This document shows positions 35,133-41,465 of a stretch of DNA of 64,000 nucleotides, one piece after another. The number at the start of each line of letters is the position of its first letter. Within the stretch, counting starts at the first letter, position 1. This DNA comes from CAYPXN01 sp964470915 (GTDB lineage Bacteria; UBA10199; JADFYH01). Both the position numbers and the translations under genes were made by a program. The stretch spans positions 1-64,000 of the forward strand of contig CAYYEM010000004.1 in the NCBI GenBank assembly GCA_964470915.1. The letters are read 5' to 3'. A model generated the notes under the pieces. The model made no database searches and was not told the DNA's origin. It saw only the letters and a program-made list of their open reading frames with translations.

Positions 35133-35882
35133 ATGGTGATTATCAAATCTCAAGAAGAGATTGATAAAATTAGAAAAGCAGGGCGTGTAGTCGCCAAAGT
35201 TCTTTCAAAAATTAAGGAATATATTAAGCCCGGTGCTAACACCTTGCAGCTAGATCAACTTGCAGAAAAGTGGATTTGTGAAGAGGGTGCTATACCGGCA
35301 TTTAAGGGTTATTTGGGGTTTCGACATACCCTTTGTACTTCGATTAATGAAGAAGTAGTTCATGGAATTCCTTCCTCAAAAAGAGTTCTCAAAGAAGGGG
35401 ACATTATTGGGATTGATTGTGGAGCGATTGTAGGAGGGTATTACGGTGATGCCGCTTATACTTTCCCCGTAGGTAAAGTGAGTGAAAAAGCAGCAGAACT
35501 TTTAAGGGTAGGCGAAGAAAGTTTAATGCGCGGAATTACCCAAATGACATCAGATAAAAGGTTGTATGATATTGGCGCTGCAATTCAGCGACATTCTGAG
35601 TCACATGGTTTTGCAATTGTAAGAGATTATGTAGGACATGGTGTGGGGACTAAGTTACACGAAGAACCGCAAGTCCCAAATTACGGAGAACCCAATACGG
35701 GTTTTCGTTTAAAAGCAGGAATGGTATTTGCCATTGAACCTATGGTGAATGAAGGTACTCATGAGGTTCAATTGTTAAACGATGGTTGGACAGTGATTAC
35801 AAAAGATAAAAAATTGTCGGTTCATTTTGAACACACAATTGTGATTACAGATTCTCAACCAGAAATATTGACTCAGCTTTAG
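35133..35882 (+). CDS. map: Methionine aminopeptidase type I
   Basis: Removes N-terminal methionine from nascent proteins. The 249-residue protein has the five metal ligands in IDCGAIVGGYYGDAAYTF (two Asp), VGHGVG (His), FAIEPMVN (Glu) and HFEHTIVIT (Glu). There is no N-terminal zinc-finger extension. It sits between adk and infA and is likely translated from the same transcript. Confidence 0.97.
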   Translation: MVIIKSQEEIDKIRKAGRVVAKVLSKIKEYIKPGANTLQLDQLAEKWICEEGAIPAFKGYLGFRHTLCTSINEEVVHGIPSSKRVLKEGDIIGIDCGAIVGGYYGDAAYTFPVGKVSEKAAELLRVGEESLMRGITQMTSDKRLYDIGAAIQRHSESHGFAIVRDYVGHGVGTKLHEEPQVPNYGEPNTGFRLKAGMVFAIEPMVNEGTHEVQLLNDGWTVITKDKKLSVHFEHTIVITDSQPEILTQL

Positions 35883-35892
35883 AGGTATTATT

Positions 35893-36111
35893 TTGGCAAA
35901 AGAAGATTGTATAGAAGTAGAAGGGGTTGTTGTAGAACCTTTACCCAATGCGATGTTTAGGGTAGAGCTCGATAATGGCCATAAAATTTTAGCCCATATA
36001 TCGGGCAAAATGAGGATGCATTTTATTAAGATTCTTCCAGGAGATAGAGTGAAGATTGAATTATCTCCTTATGATTTAACAAGAGGAAGAATTACATATA
36101 GGTCTAAGTAG
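35893..36111 (+). CDS. infA: Translation initiation factor IF-1
   Basis: Blocks the A site during 30S initiation. The 72-residue OB-fold protein has KEDCIEVEGVVVEPLPNAMFRV, HKILAHISGKMRMHFIKILPGD, and SPYDLTRGRITYR. The start is TTG, preceded by AGAGG. Use of a weak start codon on a small, balanced factor is common. A family A repeat follows. Confidence 0.97.
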   Translation: MAKEDCIEVEGVVVEPLPNAMFRVELDNGHKILAHISGKMRMHFIKILPGDRVKIELSPYDLTRGRITYRSK

Positions 36112-36114
36112 GAA

Positions 36115-36185
36115 GTGGTTAGTCATTAGTGTCTAGTTGTTCGTGATATGATCTGACAACTAGAAACGGGTAACTAGCAACTAAA
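36115..36185. repeat. Family A palindromic repeat
   Basis: GTGGTTAGTCATTAGTGTCTAGTTGT and TCTGACAACTAGAAACGGGTAACTAG are inverted arms around a 9-12 base loop. It fills the infA-rpmJ gap and ends just before the rpmJ start. Confidence 0.75.
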
Positions 36186-36189
36186 AAAA

Positions 36190-36303
36190 ATGAAAGTAAG
36201 AAGTTCAGTAAAAAAAATATGTCCCAAATGTAAAGTTCTTCGTCGTAGAGGTGTGCTTCGTGTAATTTGCGAAAACCCCCGACATAAACAGAAACAAGGA
36301 TAG
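36190..36303 (+). CDS. rpmJ: 50S ribosomal protein L36
   Basis: The smallest ribosomal protein, 37 residues, binding 23S rRNA in the 50S core. The zinc ligands C11, C14, C27 and H32 are all visible (ICPKCK and ICENPRH), so this is the zinc-binding form. It starts directly after a palindromic repeat with no recognisable ribosome site. Confidence 0.97.
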   Translation: MKVRSSVKKICPKCKVLRRRGVLRVICENPRHKQKQG

Positions 36304-36318
36304 AGAAGGTTTTAAATT

Positions 36319-36702
36319 ATGCCACGTATAGCCGGTGTTGACGTTCCATCAAAGAAAAGGGTCGAAGTTGCTCTTACCTATATTTATGGGGTAGGCAAAA
36401 CTCGCTCTAAAGAAATTTTAGTAGCTACAAAAATTGATCCAAATCTTCGTGCAGAAAAGCTTACAGATGCAGATCTCGCTAATATTCGTGAATACATTGA
36501 TTCACATTTCAAAGTTGAGGGAGATCTTCGTCGTGATGTGGGTTTAAGCATTAAGCGTTTACAAGATTTAGGGACTTATCGAGGAAGTCGGCATCGAAAG
36601 GGTTTGCCCGTTCGAGGTCAAAGAACACGAACAAATTGTCGAACTCGAAAAGGCCCTCGTAAGACAGTGGCAGGAAAGAAAAAAGCCCCTTCGGGCAAGT
36701 AG
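36319..36702 (+). CDS. rpsM: 30S ribosomal protein S13
   Basis: Bridges the 30S head to the P-site tRNA and to the 50S. The 127-residue protein opens with PRIAGVDVPSKKRVEVALTYIYGVG and ends in the basic RGLPVRGQRTRTNCRTRKGPRKTV. It begins the alpha cluster. A short Lys-rich end (AGKKKAPSGK) is normal. Confidence 0.97.
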   Translation: MPRIAGVDVPSKKRVEVALTYIYGVGKTRSKEILVATKIDPNLRAEKLTDADLANIREYIDSHFKVEGDLRRDVGLSIKRLQDLGTYRGSRHRKGLPVRGQRTRTNCRTRKGPRKTVAGKKKAPSGK

Positions 36703-36776
36703 GACAGTAGCCAGTAGTGAGTGATCAGTTCTCAATTTAAATAAAAATTGATGACTAACAAACATAACTGGCAACT
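36703..36776. repeat. Family A palindromic repeat
   Basis: AGTAGCCAGTAGTGAGTGATCAGTT and ACTAACAAACATAACTGGCAACT form imperfect arms, with the inner pair TTCTCAATTTAAAT/ATTGATG. It lies between rpsM and rpsK. Confidence 0.6.
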
Positions 36777-36785
36777 TTGAAAAAA

Positions 36786-37220
36786 ATGGGATCCACCAAA
36801 CCAAGTGAAGTCAGTGCTGCTCCAGAAGAAAAAAAGGAAGTAGCAAAAGTTAAAAAGAAAAAAGGTCGCAAGCAAGTACCGATTGGTGTTGTGCATATTC
36901 AATCGAGTTTTAACAATACGATTGTAACAATTACTGATGTTTCAGGAAATACCATTGCTTCTTCTTCGGCCGGTTCAAAAGGTTTTAAAGGATCTCGCAA
37001 AAGTACTCCTTTTGCTGCTCAACTTGCCGCTGAAGATGCTGCTAGAAAAGCAATAGAACATGGTTTGAGAAGTGTTACCGTTTTTGTAAAAGGACCTGGT
37101 GCAGGTCGTGAATCAGCTTTACGCGCTATTGCCCAGGCTGGAATTCGTGTCACATTAATCCGGGATGTAACTCCTATTCCTCATAATGGTTGTCGTCCCC
37201 CGAAGAAGAGGAGAGTTTAA
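36786..37220 (+). CDS. rpsK: 30S ribosomal protein S11
   Basis: A platform protein contacting mRNA near the E site. The first 35 residues are a Lys/Glu-rich extension. The conserved body follows with VHIQSSFNNTIVTITD, SSAGSKGFKGSRKSTPFAAQ and PHNGCRPPKKRRV. The ATG gives 144 residues; a TTG three codons earlier is possible. Neither has a clear ribosome site because a repeat ends directly upstream. rpsD overlaps its stop by one base. Confidence 0.96.
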   Translation: MGSTKPSEVSAAPEEKKEVAKVKKKKGRKQVPIGVVHIQSSFNNTIVTITDVSGNTIASSSAGSKGFKGSRKSTPFAAQLAAEDAARKAIEHGLRSVTVFVKGPGAGRESALRAIAQAGIRVTLIRDVTPIPHNGCRPPKKRRV

Positions 37221-37846
37221 TGGCTAAGTATAATGATAGTGTATGCAAGTTATGTCGCCGGGAAGGTTTGAAACTTTTCCTTAAAGGGGATCGCTGTTAC
37301 ACAGAAAAATGTGCTATTGAGAGACGTGCCTATGCTCCAGGTCAGCACGGACAAGCTCGTGGTAAGTCTTCAGAATATGGGACTCAGCTTCGTGAAAAGC
37401 AAAAAGTAAAACGACTTTATGGATTGTTGGAACGTCAATTCCGTTTAAGTTTCAAAAAAGCAGATCGAATGAAGGGCGTTACGGGTGAAAATCTTCTTCT
37501 AGGCTTGGAATCACGTTTAGATAACATGGTGTATCGTTTAGGTTTTGCAAATTCACGTTCTGAAGCCAGACAATTGGTACTTCATGGACATTTTTTGGTG
37601 AATGGTAAAAAAGTTAATATTCCTTCTTACATCTGTCGATCCGGAGATAGTATTGAGGTAAAGGAAAAGAGCCGAAGCGTAGCAAGAATTGCCCAAGCTG
37701 TTGAAGCAGTGGATCGTCGCGGAGTTCCCACTTGGTTGGAACTCGATAAGCAAGCTTTTAAAGGAGTTGTAAAAAATCTGCCACAAAGAACAGAACTTAC
37801 AATGCCTATCAATGAACAATTGATTGTCGAACTCTATTCTAAATAG
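37220..37846 (+). CDS. rpsD: 30S ribosomal protein S4, zinc type
   Basis: A primary 16S rRNA-binding assembly protein. The 208-residue form begins MAKYNDSVCKLCRREG and has four cysteines (C9, C12, C26, C31) in the N-terminal zinc site. The S4 RNA-binding domain is seen in RLDNMVYRLGFANSRSEARQLVLHGHFLVNG. A longer frame from 37190 has no ribosome site and is not used. GAGGAGAG lies ahead of the ATG, which overlaps the rpsK stop (TAATG). Confidence 0.97.
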   Translation: MAKYNDSVCKLCRREGLKLFLKGDRCYTEKCAIERRAYAPGQHGQARGKSSEYGTQLREKQKVKRLYGLLERQFRLSFKKADRMKGVTGENLLLGLESRLDNMVYRLGFANSRSEARQLVLHGHFLVNGKKVNIPSYICRSGDSIEVKEKSRSVARIAQAVEAVDRRGVPTWLELDKQAFKGVVKNLPQRTELTMPINEQLIVELYSK

Positions 37847-37866
37847 AAAATTTGGAGGAAAGACGA

Positions 37867-38883
37867 ATGCAAACTCTGGTTGCAAAAAATTGGCGTAGTT
37901 TAATTAAACCCAAAGGATTGGAAATTGAAAGGGAAAGCAAAACCTCTCAATATGGAAAGTTTATCGCTCGTCCCTTAGAAAGAGGTTTTGGTATCACTTT
38001 GGGGAACAGCCTAAGACGAATCCTTCTTTCTTCTATCCAAGGTGCCGCAGTAGTGAGTGTGAAAATTGATGGGGTTCTCCATGAGTTTTCTACTATTCCT
38101 GGAGTGAAGGAAGATGTGACAGATATTATTTTAAATTTAAAACAGCTGCGATTAAAGCTTTCAGGTGTGGATCATGATGTGATTCGTATCGAAGCTTCTG
38201 GTGAGAGAGAACTTACCGCTGCTGATATTATTACAACTCCAAATGTGGAAGTGTTGAACCCTGATCTTCATATTGCGACCTTGTCTGCTGATGCTAATTT
38301 GAAAATGGAATTAACCGTTAAGTTAGGAAAAGGTTTTTCTTTAGCAGAAAAAAATAAGACAGAAAGAGATGTGATTGGAGTAATTCCTATCGATGCTATT
38401 TTTACTCCCATCAAAAAAGTAAATTACACTGTGACCAATGCTCGTGTGGGTCAAGCAACAGACTACGATCGTTTAACATTAGAAGTATGGACTGATGGTT
38501 CAGTGCTTCCAGAAGATGCTGTTGCTTACTCTGCTAAAATTTTGAAGGATCAAATTTCGCTCTTTATTAGTTTTGAAGAAGAGGATGAGCCCATTGAAGA
38601 AGAAATTATCGAAGAACCCAAGATGAATGAGAATTTGAACAAGAGAGTGGATGAATTAGAATTATCTGTTCGTTCAGCGAATTGTCTTCAAAATGCTAAT
38701 ATTAAATACATTGGTGAATTGGTTCAAAAATCAGAAGGTGAAATGCTTAAAACAAAGAATTTTGGACGTAAATCTCTTAATGAAATCAAAGAAATTCTTT
38801 CAGAAATGGGACTTTCTTTGGGGATGAAGATTGAAGGTTGGCAGTTCCCCAATGAAGATGAAACCAAAAAGGAAGAAATTTAA
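37867..38883 (+). CDS. rpoA: RNA polymerase alpha subunit
   Basis: The assembly platform of RNA polymerase. The 338-residue protein starts at the ATG with GGAGG nine bases upstream. The N-terminal dimerisation domain has PLERGFGITLGNSLRRILLSS. The C-terminal domain, which contacts UP elements and activators, has LELSVRSANCLQNANIKYIGELV and KSLNEIKEILSEMGLSLGM. It is placed between rpsD and rplQ as usual. Confidence 0.98.
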   Translation: MQTLVAKNWRSLIKPKGLEIERESKTSQYGKFIARPLERGFGITLGNSLRRILLSSIQGAAVVSVKIDGVLHEFSTIPGVKEDVTDIILNLKQLRLKLSGVDHDVIRIEASGERELTAADIITTPNVEVLNPDLHIATLSADANLKMELTVKLGKGFSLAEKNKTERDVIGVIPIDAIFTPIKKVNYTVTNARVGQATDYDRLTLEVWTDGSVLPEDAVAYSAKILKDQISLFISFEEEDEPIEEEIIEEPKMNENLNKRVDELELSVRSANCLQNANIKYIGELVQKSEGEMLKTKNFGRKSLNEIKEILSEMGLSLGMKIEGWQFPNEDETKKEEI

Positions 38884-38908
38884 TACGAAGTTTGAATGGA
38901 ACTGACTT

Positions 38909-39424
38909 ATGCGACATTTGAATAAAAAAGTTAGATTGGGTCGAAACACAGCACATCGTATTGCGATGATGCGTAATATGGTTACTTCACTTATTGAAAG
39001 TGAACGCATTGAAACCACATTACCTAAAGCCAAGCAATTAAGAAGTCTAGCCGATCAAATGGTGACTTTGGGTAAAGAGGGAAGCCTTCATGCACGTCGT
39101 CGAGCGTTGACTACAGTACGTAAGAAAAGCGCAGTATCTAAGCTTTTTACAGAATTGGCGACTCGTTTTAAAGATCGTGCAGGTGGATATACCAGGATTA
39201 TTAAGCTTGGTTTTCGTCATGGAGATGGGGCTCCAATGGCAATTATTGAATATTTAGGTTTTGTGCCTAAGCTTATTTCTGGTGCTGCAGAATCTGGAGC
39301 TAAAGCAAATAAATCTTCTGAAAAACCTAAGAAAAAAGCCTCTCCAAAAACAGAAGAAAAAGCAAAAAAAGAAAATAAAGCTTCAAAAAAAGTTCCTGCA
39401 AAGAAAAAGAAAGAATCAAAGTAG
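38909..39424 (+). CDS. rplQ: 50S ribosomal protein L17 with Lys-rich tail
   Basis: Lies at the exit tunnel region of the 50S. Residues 1-118 match the family: HLNKKVRLGRNTAHRIAMMRNM, then LIESERIETTLPKAKQLR, and the end of the domain at KLGFRHGDGAPMAIIEYL. About 50 further residues are Lys/Ala/Ser/Glu-rich and low in complexity. Bacterial L17 usually ends near residue 120-130, so the tail is an addition like the one on L30. It is the last gene of the ribosomal superoperon. Confidence 0.95.
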   Translation: MRHLNKKVRLGRNTAHRIAMMRNMVTSLIESERIETTLPKAKQLRSLADQMVTLGKEGSLHARRRALTTVRKKSAVSKLFTELATRFKDRAGGYTRIIKLGFRHGDGAPMAIIEYLGFVPKLISGAAESGAKANKSSEKPKKKASPKTEEKAKKENKASKKVPAKKKKESK

Positions 39425-39464
39425 AGATATTTTCACTTGTGCTGAAAAATCTGAGTCATAGAGT

Positions 39465-39986
39465 ATGATTATGAAAAGATGGCTTCTGATCTTTCTGTTG
39501 ATTATATTAAGTGCTTTGAGCATTTGGTATGTTACGAAAGGTTATCACTCTGGGCCTAAAGATGGAACTCAAGCGCCTGAATTTTCTCTAGACAATCAAT
39601 CCGGACAAAAACAAAGTCTTTCTCAATATTCAAATCAAGTCGTTTTGTTAAATTTCTGGGCGACATGGTGTGCGCCTTGCGTGAGTGAAATGGCAAGTTT
39701 GGATCGCTTATATCAAAAATATAAGGATAAGGGATTTGTCGTATTGGCAGTCAGTGTAGATGAAGATGGTTGGAAAGCAATTGATGCCTTTTTGAAAAAA
39801 AATCCAGTTACTTTTCCTATACTCTTGGATGCAGATTATAAAGTTGCTGATCAGTATGCCACTTACCGAGTTCCAGAATCTTATTTGATTAATAGACAAG
39901 GCCAAGTGGTGGAAAAAATTCTAGGTGCCAAAGAATGGGATTCTTCCGAAATGATTTCTAAAATTGAAAAAATAATTGGCAAATAA
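39465..39986 (+). CDS. Membrane-anchored TlpA/ResA-like thiol-disulfide oxidoreductase
   Basis: A 173-residue protein with one N-terminal membrane anchor (about residues 5-23) and a thioredoxin-like domain outside the cytoplasm. The active site is C69-A-P-C72 in FWATWCAPC, followed by the central insert and the cis-Pro segment RVPESYLI. TlpA/ResA proteins typically reduce disulfides in cytochrome c or other exported proteins. No cytochrome gene is adjacent. It follows rplQ after 40 bases and may be transcribed from its own or the ribosomal promoter. It converges with panD, ten bases away. Confidence 0.9.
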   Translation: MIMKRWLLIFLLIILSALSIWYVTKGYHSGPKDGTQAPEFSLDNQSGQKQSLSQYSNQVVLLNFWATWCAPCVSEMASLDRLYQKYKDKGFVVLAVSVDEDGWKAIDAFLKKNPVTFPILLDADYKVADQYATYRVPESYLINRQGQVVEKILGAKEWDSSEMISKIEKIIGK

Positions 39987-39996
39987 ATTTCTTTAT

Positions 39997-40353
39997 TTAA
40001 CTTTTCTTCACAATCTTATTTTGTGAGTTCACAAGAACTACTTTTGGGATATGTTTTTTTACTTCTTTTTCATCTAGAATTGCGAAGCTAGTGATAATGA
40101 TGATATCCCCTTTTTTAGCAAGATGAGCCGCTGCCCCATTAATACAAATCACCCCTGAGCCTCTTTTACCCTTGAGAGTATAAGTTTCAAAACGGTTTCC
40201 ATTTGTCACATCCCAAATATGAACATGTTCATTCGGGAGAAGGTCAGCCGCTTCCAGAAGGTTTTCGTCAATAGTAACGCTTCCTTCATAGTGCAAATCG
40301 GCATCGGTGACTGTTGCACGGTGTATTTTTGATTTCAGGAGACTTCTAAGCAT
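39997..40353 (-). CDS. panD: Aspartate 1-decarboxylase (pyruvoyl enzyme)
   Basis: Makes beta-alanine for pantothenate and coenzyme A. The 118-residue proenzyme shows the self-cleavage site Gly24-Ser25 in HYEGSVTID, which yields the pyruvoyl group. The catalytic Lys9 (LLKSKIHRATVT), Arg54-type region and Tyr58 are in place, and the INGAAAHLAKKGDIIIITSF segment is typical. No other pan gene is nearby. Confidence 0.96.
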   Translation of the reverse strand: MLRSLLKSKIHRATVTDADLHYEGSVTIDENLLEAADLLPNEHVHIWDVTNGNRFETYTLKGKRGSGVICINGAAAHLAKKGDIIIITSFAILDEKEVKKHIPKVVLVNSQNKIVKKS

Positions 40354-40438
40354 TTAAATTCCTATGGTTCCGGCCAATCTTAGGGCTGGCTGAATAAACC
40401 AGAGCTTGCTTAAAGTGTCAAGAAACTGATCTACTTAT

Positions 40439-40467
40439 TTGACAAGTTTTCGGGCATTTGTTACGAA
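40439..40467 (+). promoter_or_regulatory. Possible sigma-70 promoter
   Basis: TTGACA is followed after 17 bases by TACGAA, a poor -10 box. It stands about 35 bases ahead of the small coiled-coil gene. The 147-base divergent region between panD and that gene shows nothing else clear. Confidence 0.35.
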
Positions 40468-40500
40468 ATGCATTCATTTTCGATGGGATAGGTCTTTTAT

Positions 40501-40860
40501 ATGACTAAGATTGCATGGTGGGATAAAACCTTAAACTCTTGGTTTAAACTCAAGGATGAAGTGTTAAAGGTGTCTCAGTTAGGCCGAGTGGGGCTTAGCC
40601 GTTCTTTTTTAATTCATGAAAAAATGAAGCTCACTGCACTTTTGGGTGAATATGCTTATCGTTGGATTCGTGAAAATGGTAGTAAAGATTTGCATCAACA
40701 GCGTTTGGTGGATCAAATTGAAAAGCTGAATCAAAAAGTTCGTGCGATAGATGAAAAAGTAACAGGCATTACCAATGATCTCAGCCATCATTTGAATGCG
40801 GAAGAGGGGAATGACATTTTAGTAAAACGCAAGTTGCGAATGGGAAGAAGAAAGAAATAA
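40501..40860 (+). CDS. Small coiled-coil hypothetical protein
   Basis: A 119-residue protein that I do not recognise. Residues 72-105 or so have heptad-like spacing (LVDQIEKLNQKVRAIDEKVTG) and should form a coiled coil. The C-terminus is strongly basic (KRKLRMGRRKK). There is no signal peptide or membrane segment. It could be a nucleic-acid-associated or scaffold protein, but that is only a guess from composition. A hairpin and a tRNA remnant follow. Confidence 0.65.
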   Translation: MTKIAWWDKTLNSWFKLKDEVLKVSQLGRVGLSRSFLIHEKMKLTALLGEYAYRWIRENGSKDLHQQRLVDQIEKLNQKVRAIDEKVTGITNDLSHHLNAEEGNDILVKRKLRMGRRKK

Positions 40861-40880
40861 TCATTTTTTATAATATTGTT

Positions 40881-40901
40881 TAGCAAAGTCCGACTTTGCT
40901 A
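40881..40901 (+). other. 9-bp hairpin after the coiled-coil gene
   Basis: TAGCAAAGT and ACTTTGCTA pair around a 3-base loop. It lacks a T-run, so it could be a weak terminator or an RNA stabiliser. Confidence 0.45.
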
Positions 40902-40914
40902 GGCAGAACGAATT

Positions 40915-40940
40915 GGTGACGTAGCTCAGTTGCCAGAGGA
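40915..40940 (+). pseudogene. 5' remnant of a tRNA-Ala gene
   Basis: GGTGACGTAGCTCAGTTG matches the first 18 bases of the intact tRNA-Ala 56 bases downstream at 17 positions, then diverges. No anticodon stem or 3' half follows. It looks like the relic of a tandem tRNA copy or a broken recombination site. Confidence 0.6.
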
Positions 40941-40970
40941 GTGAAGAAAAATTTAGATGATAAATATCTT

Positions 40971-41043
<73 letters not shown>

Positions 41044-41050
41044 CAAAATA

Positions 41051-41086
41051 AAAAGCCCCTGTATGCTTGGCATACAGGGGCTTTTA
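41051..41086. terminator. Bidirectional terminator between tRNA-Ala and the cold-shock gene
   Basis: AAAAGCCCCTGTATG and CATACAGGGGCTTTT form a perfect 15-bp stem with a 5-base loop. T-rich sequence on either strand lets it serve both converging units. Confidence 0.92.
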
Positions 41087-41103
41087 TTTAAAACCTATAA
41101 GTC

Positions 41104-41310
41104 TTAGGCTTTAATTACGTCAGTGGCCTGCAATCCTTTGGCTCCTTCGGTGATTTCAAATTCCACCGCTTGGCCTTCAGCAAGTGACTTATAACCTTCA
41201 CCGCTGATTGCAGAGTAATGAACAAAAACGTCTTGTCCATTATCCTGTTCGATAAAACCATAACCCTTATTGTCATTGAACCACTTTACGCGGCCTTTAC
41301 TACGAGACAT
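41104..41310 (-). CDS. Cold-shock domain protein
   Basis: A 68-residue OB-fold RNA chaperone. RNP-1 (KGYGFIEQ) and RNP-2 (DVFVHYSAI) are both present, as is the opening GRVKWFN. It melts mRNA secondary structure and is usually induced by cold or growth changes. AGGAGG stands eight bases before the ATG. A longer frame that adds 27 residues upstream is rejected because it bypasses this site. The long leader can form a large stem-loop, as in other cold-shock mRNAs. Confidence 0.96.
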   Translation of the reverse strand: MSRSKGRVKWFNDNKGYGFIEQDNGQDVFVHYSAISGEGYKSLAEGQAVEFEITEGAKGLQATDVIKA

Positions 41311-41343
41311 ACTGCGTCCTCCTAAGACTGAAAATAAATATTC

Positions 41344-41399
41344 TTTGAAGATTAAATGGCAAAAAACCTTCCTTTCACCCTTATTTGCCATGCTTCAAA
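41344..41399 (-). promoter_or_regulatory. Stem-loop in the cold-shock leader
   Basis: TTTGAAG and CTTCAAA form outer arms, and ATGGCAAA with TTTGCCAT form inner arms around an 18-20 base loop. It lies 34 bases before the cold-shock start. Leaders of cold-shock mRNAs often act as RNA thermosensors, so a regulatory role is plausible. Confidence 0.45.
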
Positions 41400-41437
41400 A
41401 AACACTTAATTTCAAAAATTACTTTTTAGGTGAAAGT

Positions 41438-41458
41438 AAATCAGAAAAACTGATTTTG
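41438..41458 (-). terminator. Weak hairpin after the delta-60 gene
   Basis: On the minus strand AAATCAG and CTGATTT flank TTTTT, about eight bases after the stop codon of the delta-60 gene. The following T content is low. Confidence 0.4.
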
Positions 41459-41465
41459 CGAGAGG

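Noticed and set aside
41311..41391. 27-residue N-terminal extension of the cold-shock protein
   Set aside because: Cold-shock proteins of this class start at the SRSKGRVKWFN region, and AGGAGG lies directly before that ATG.
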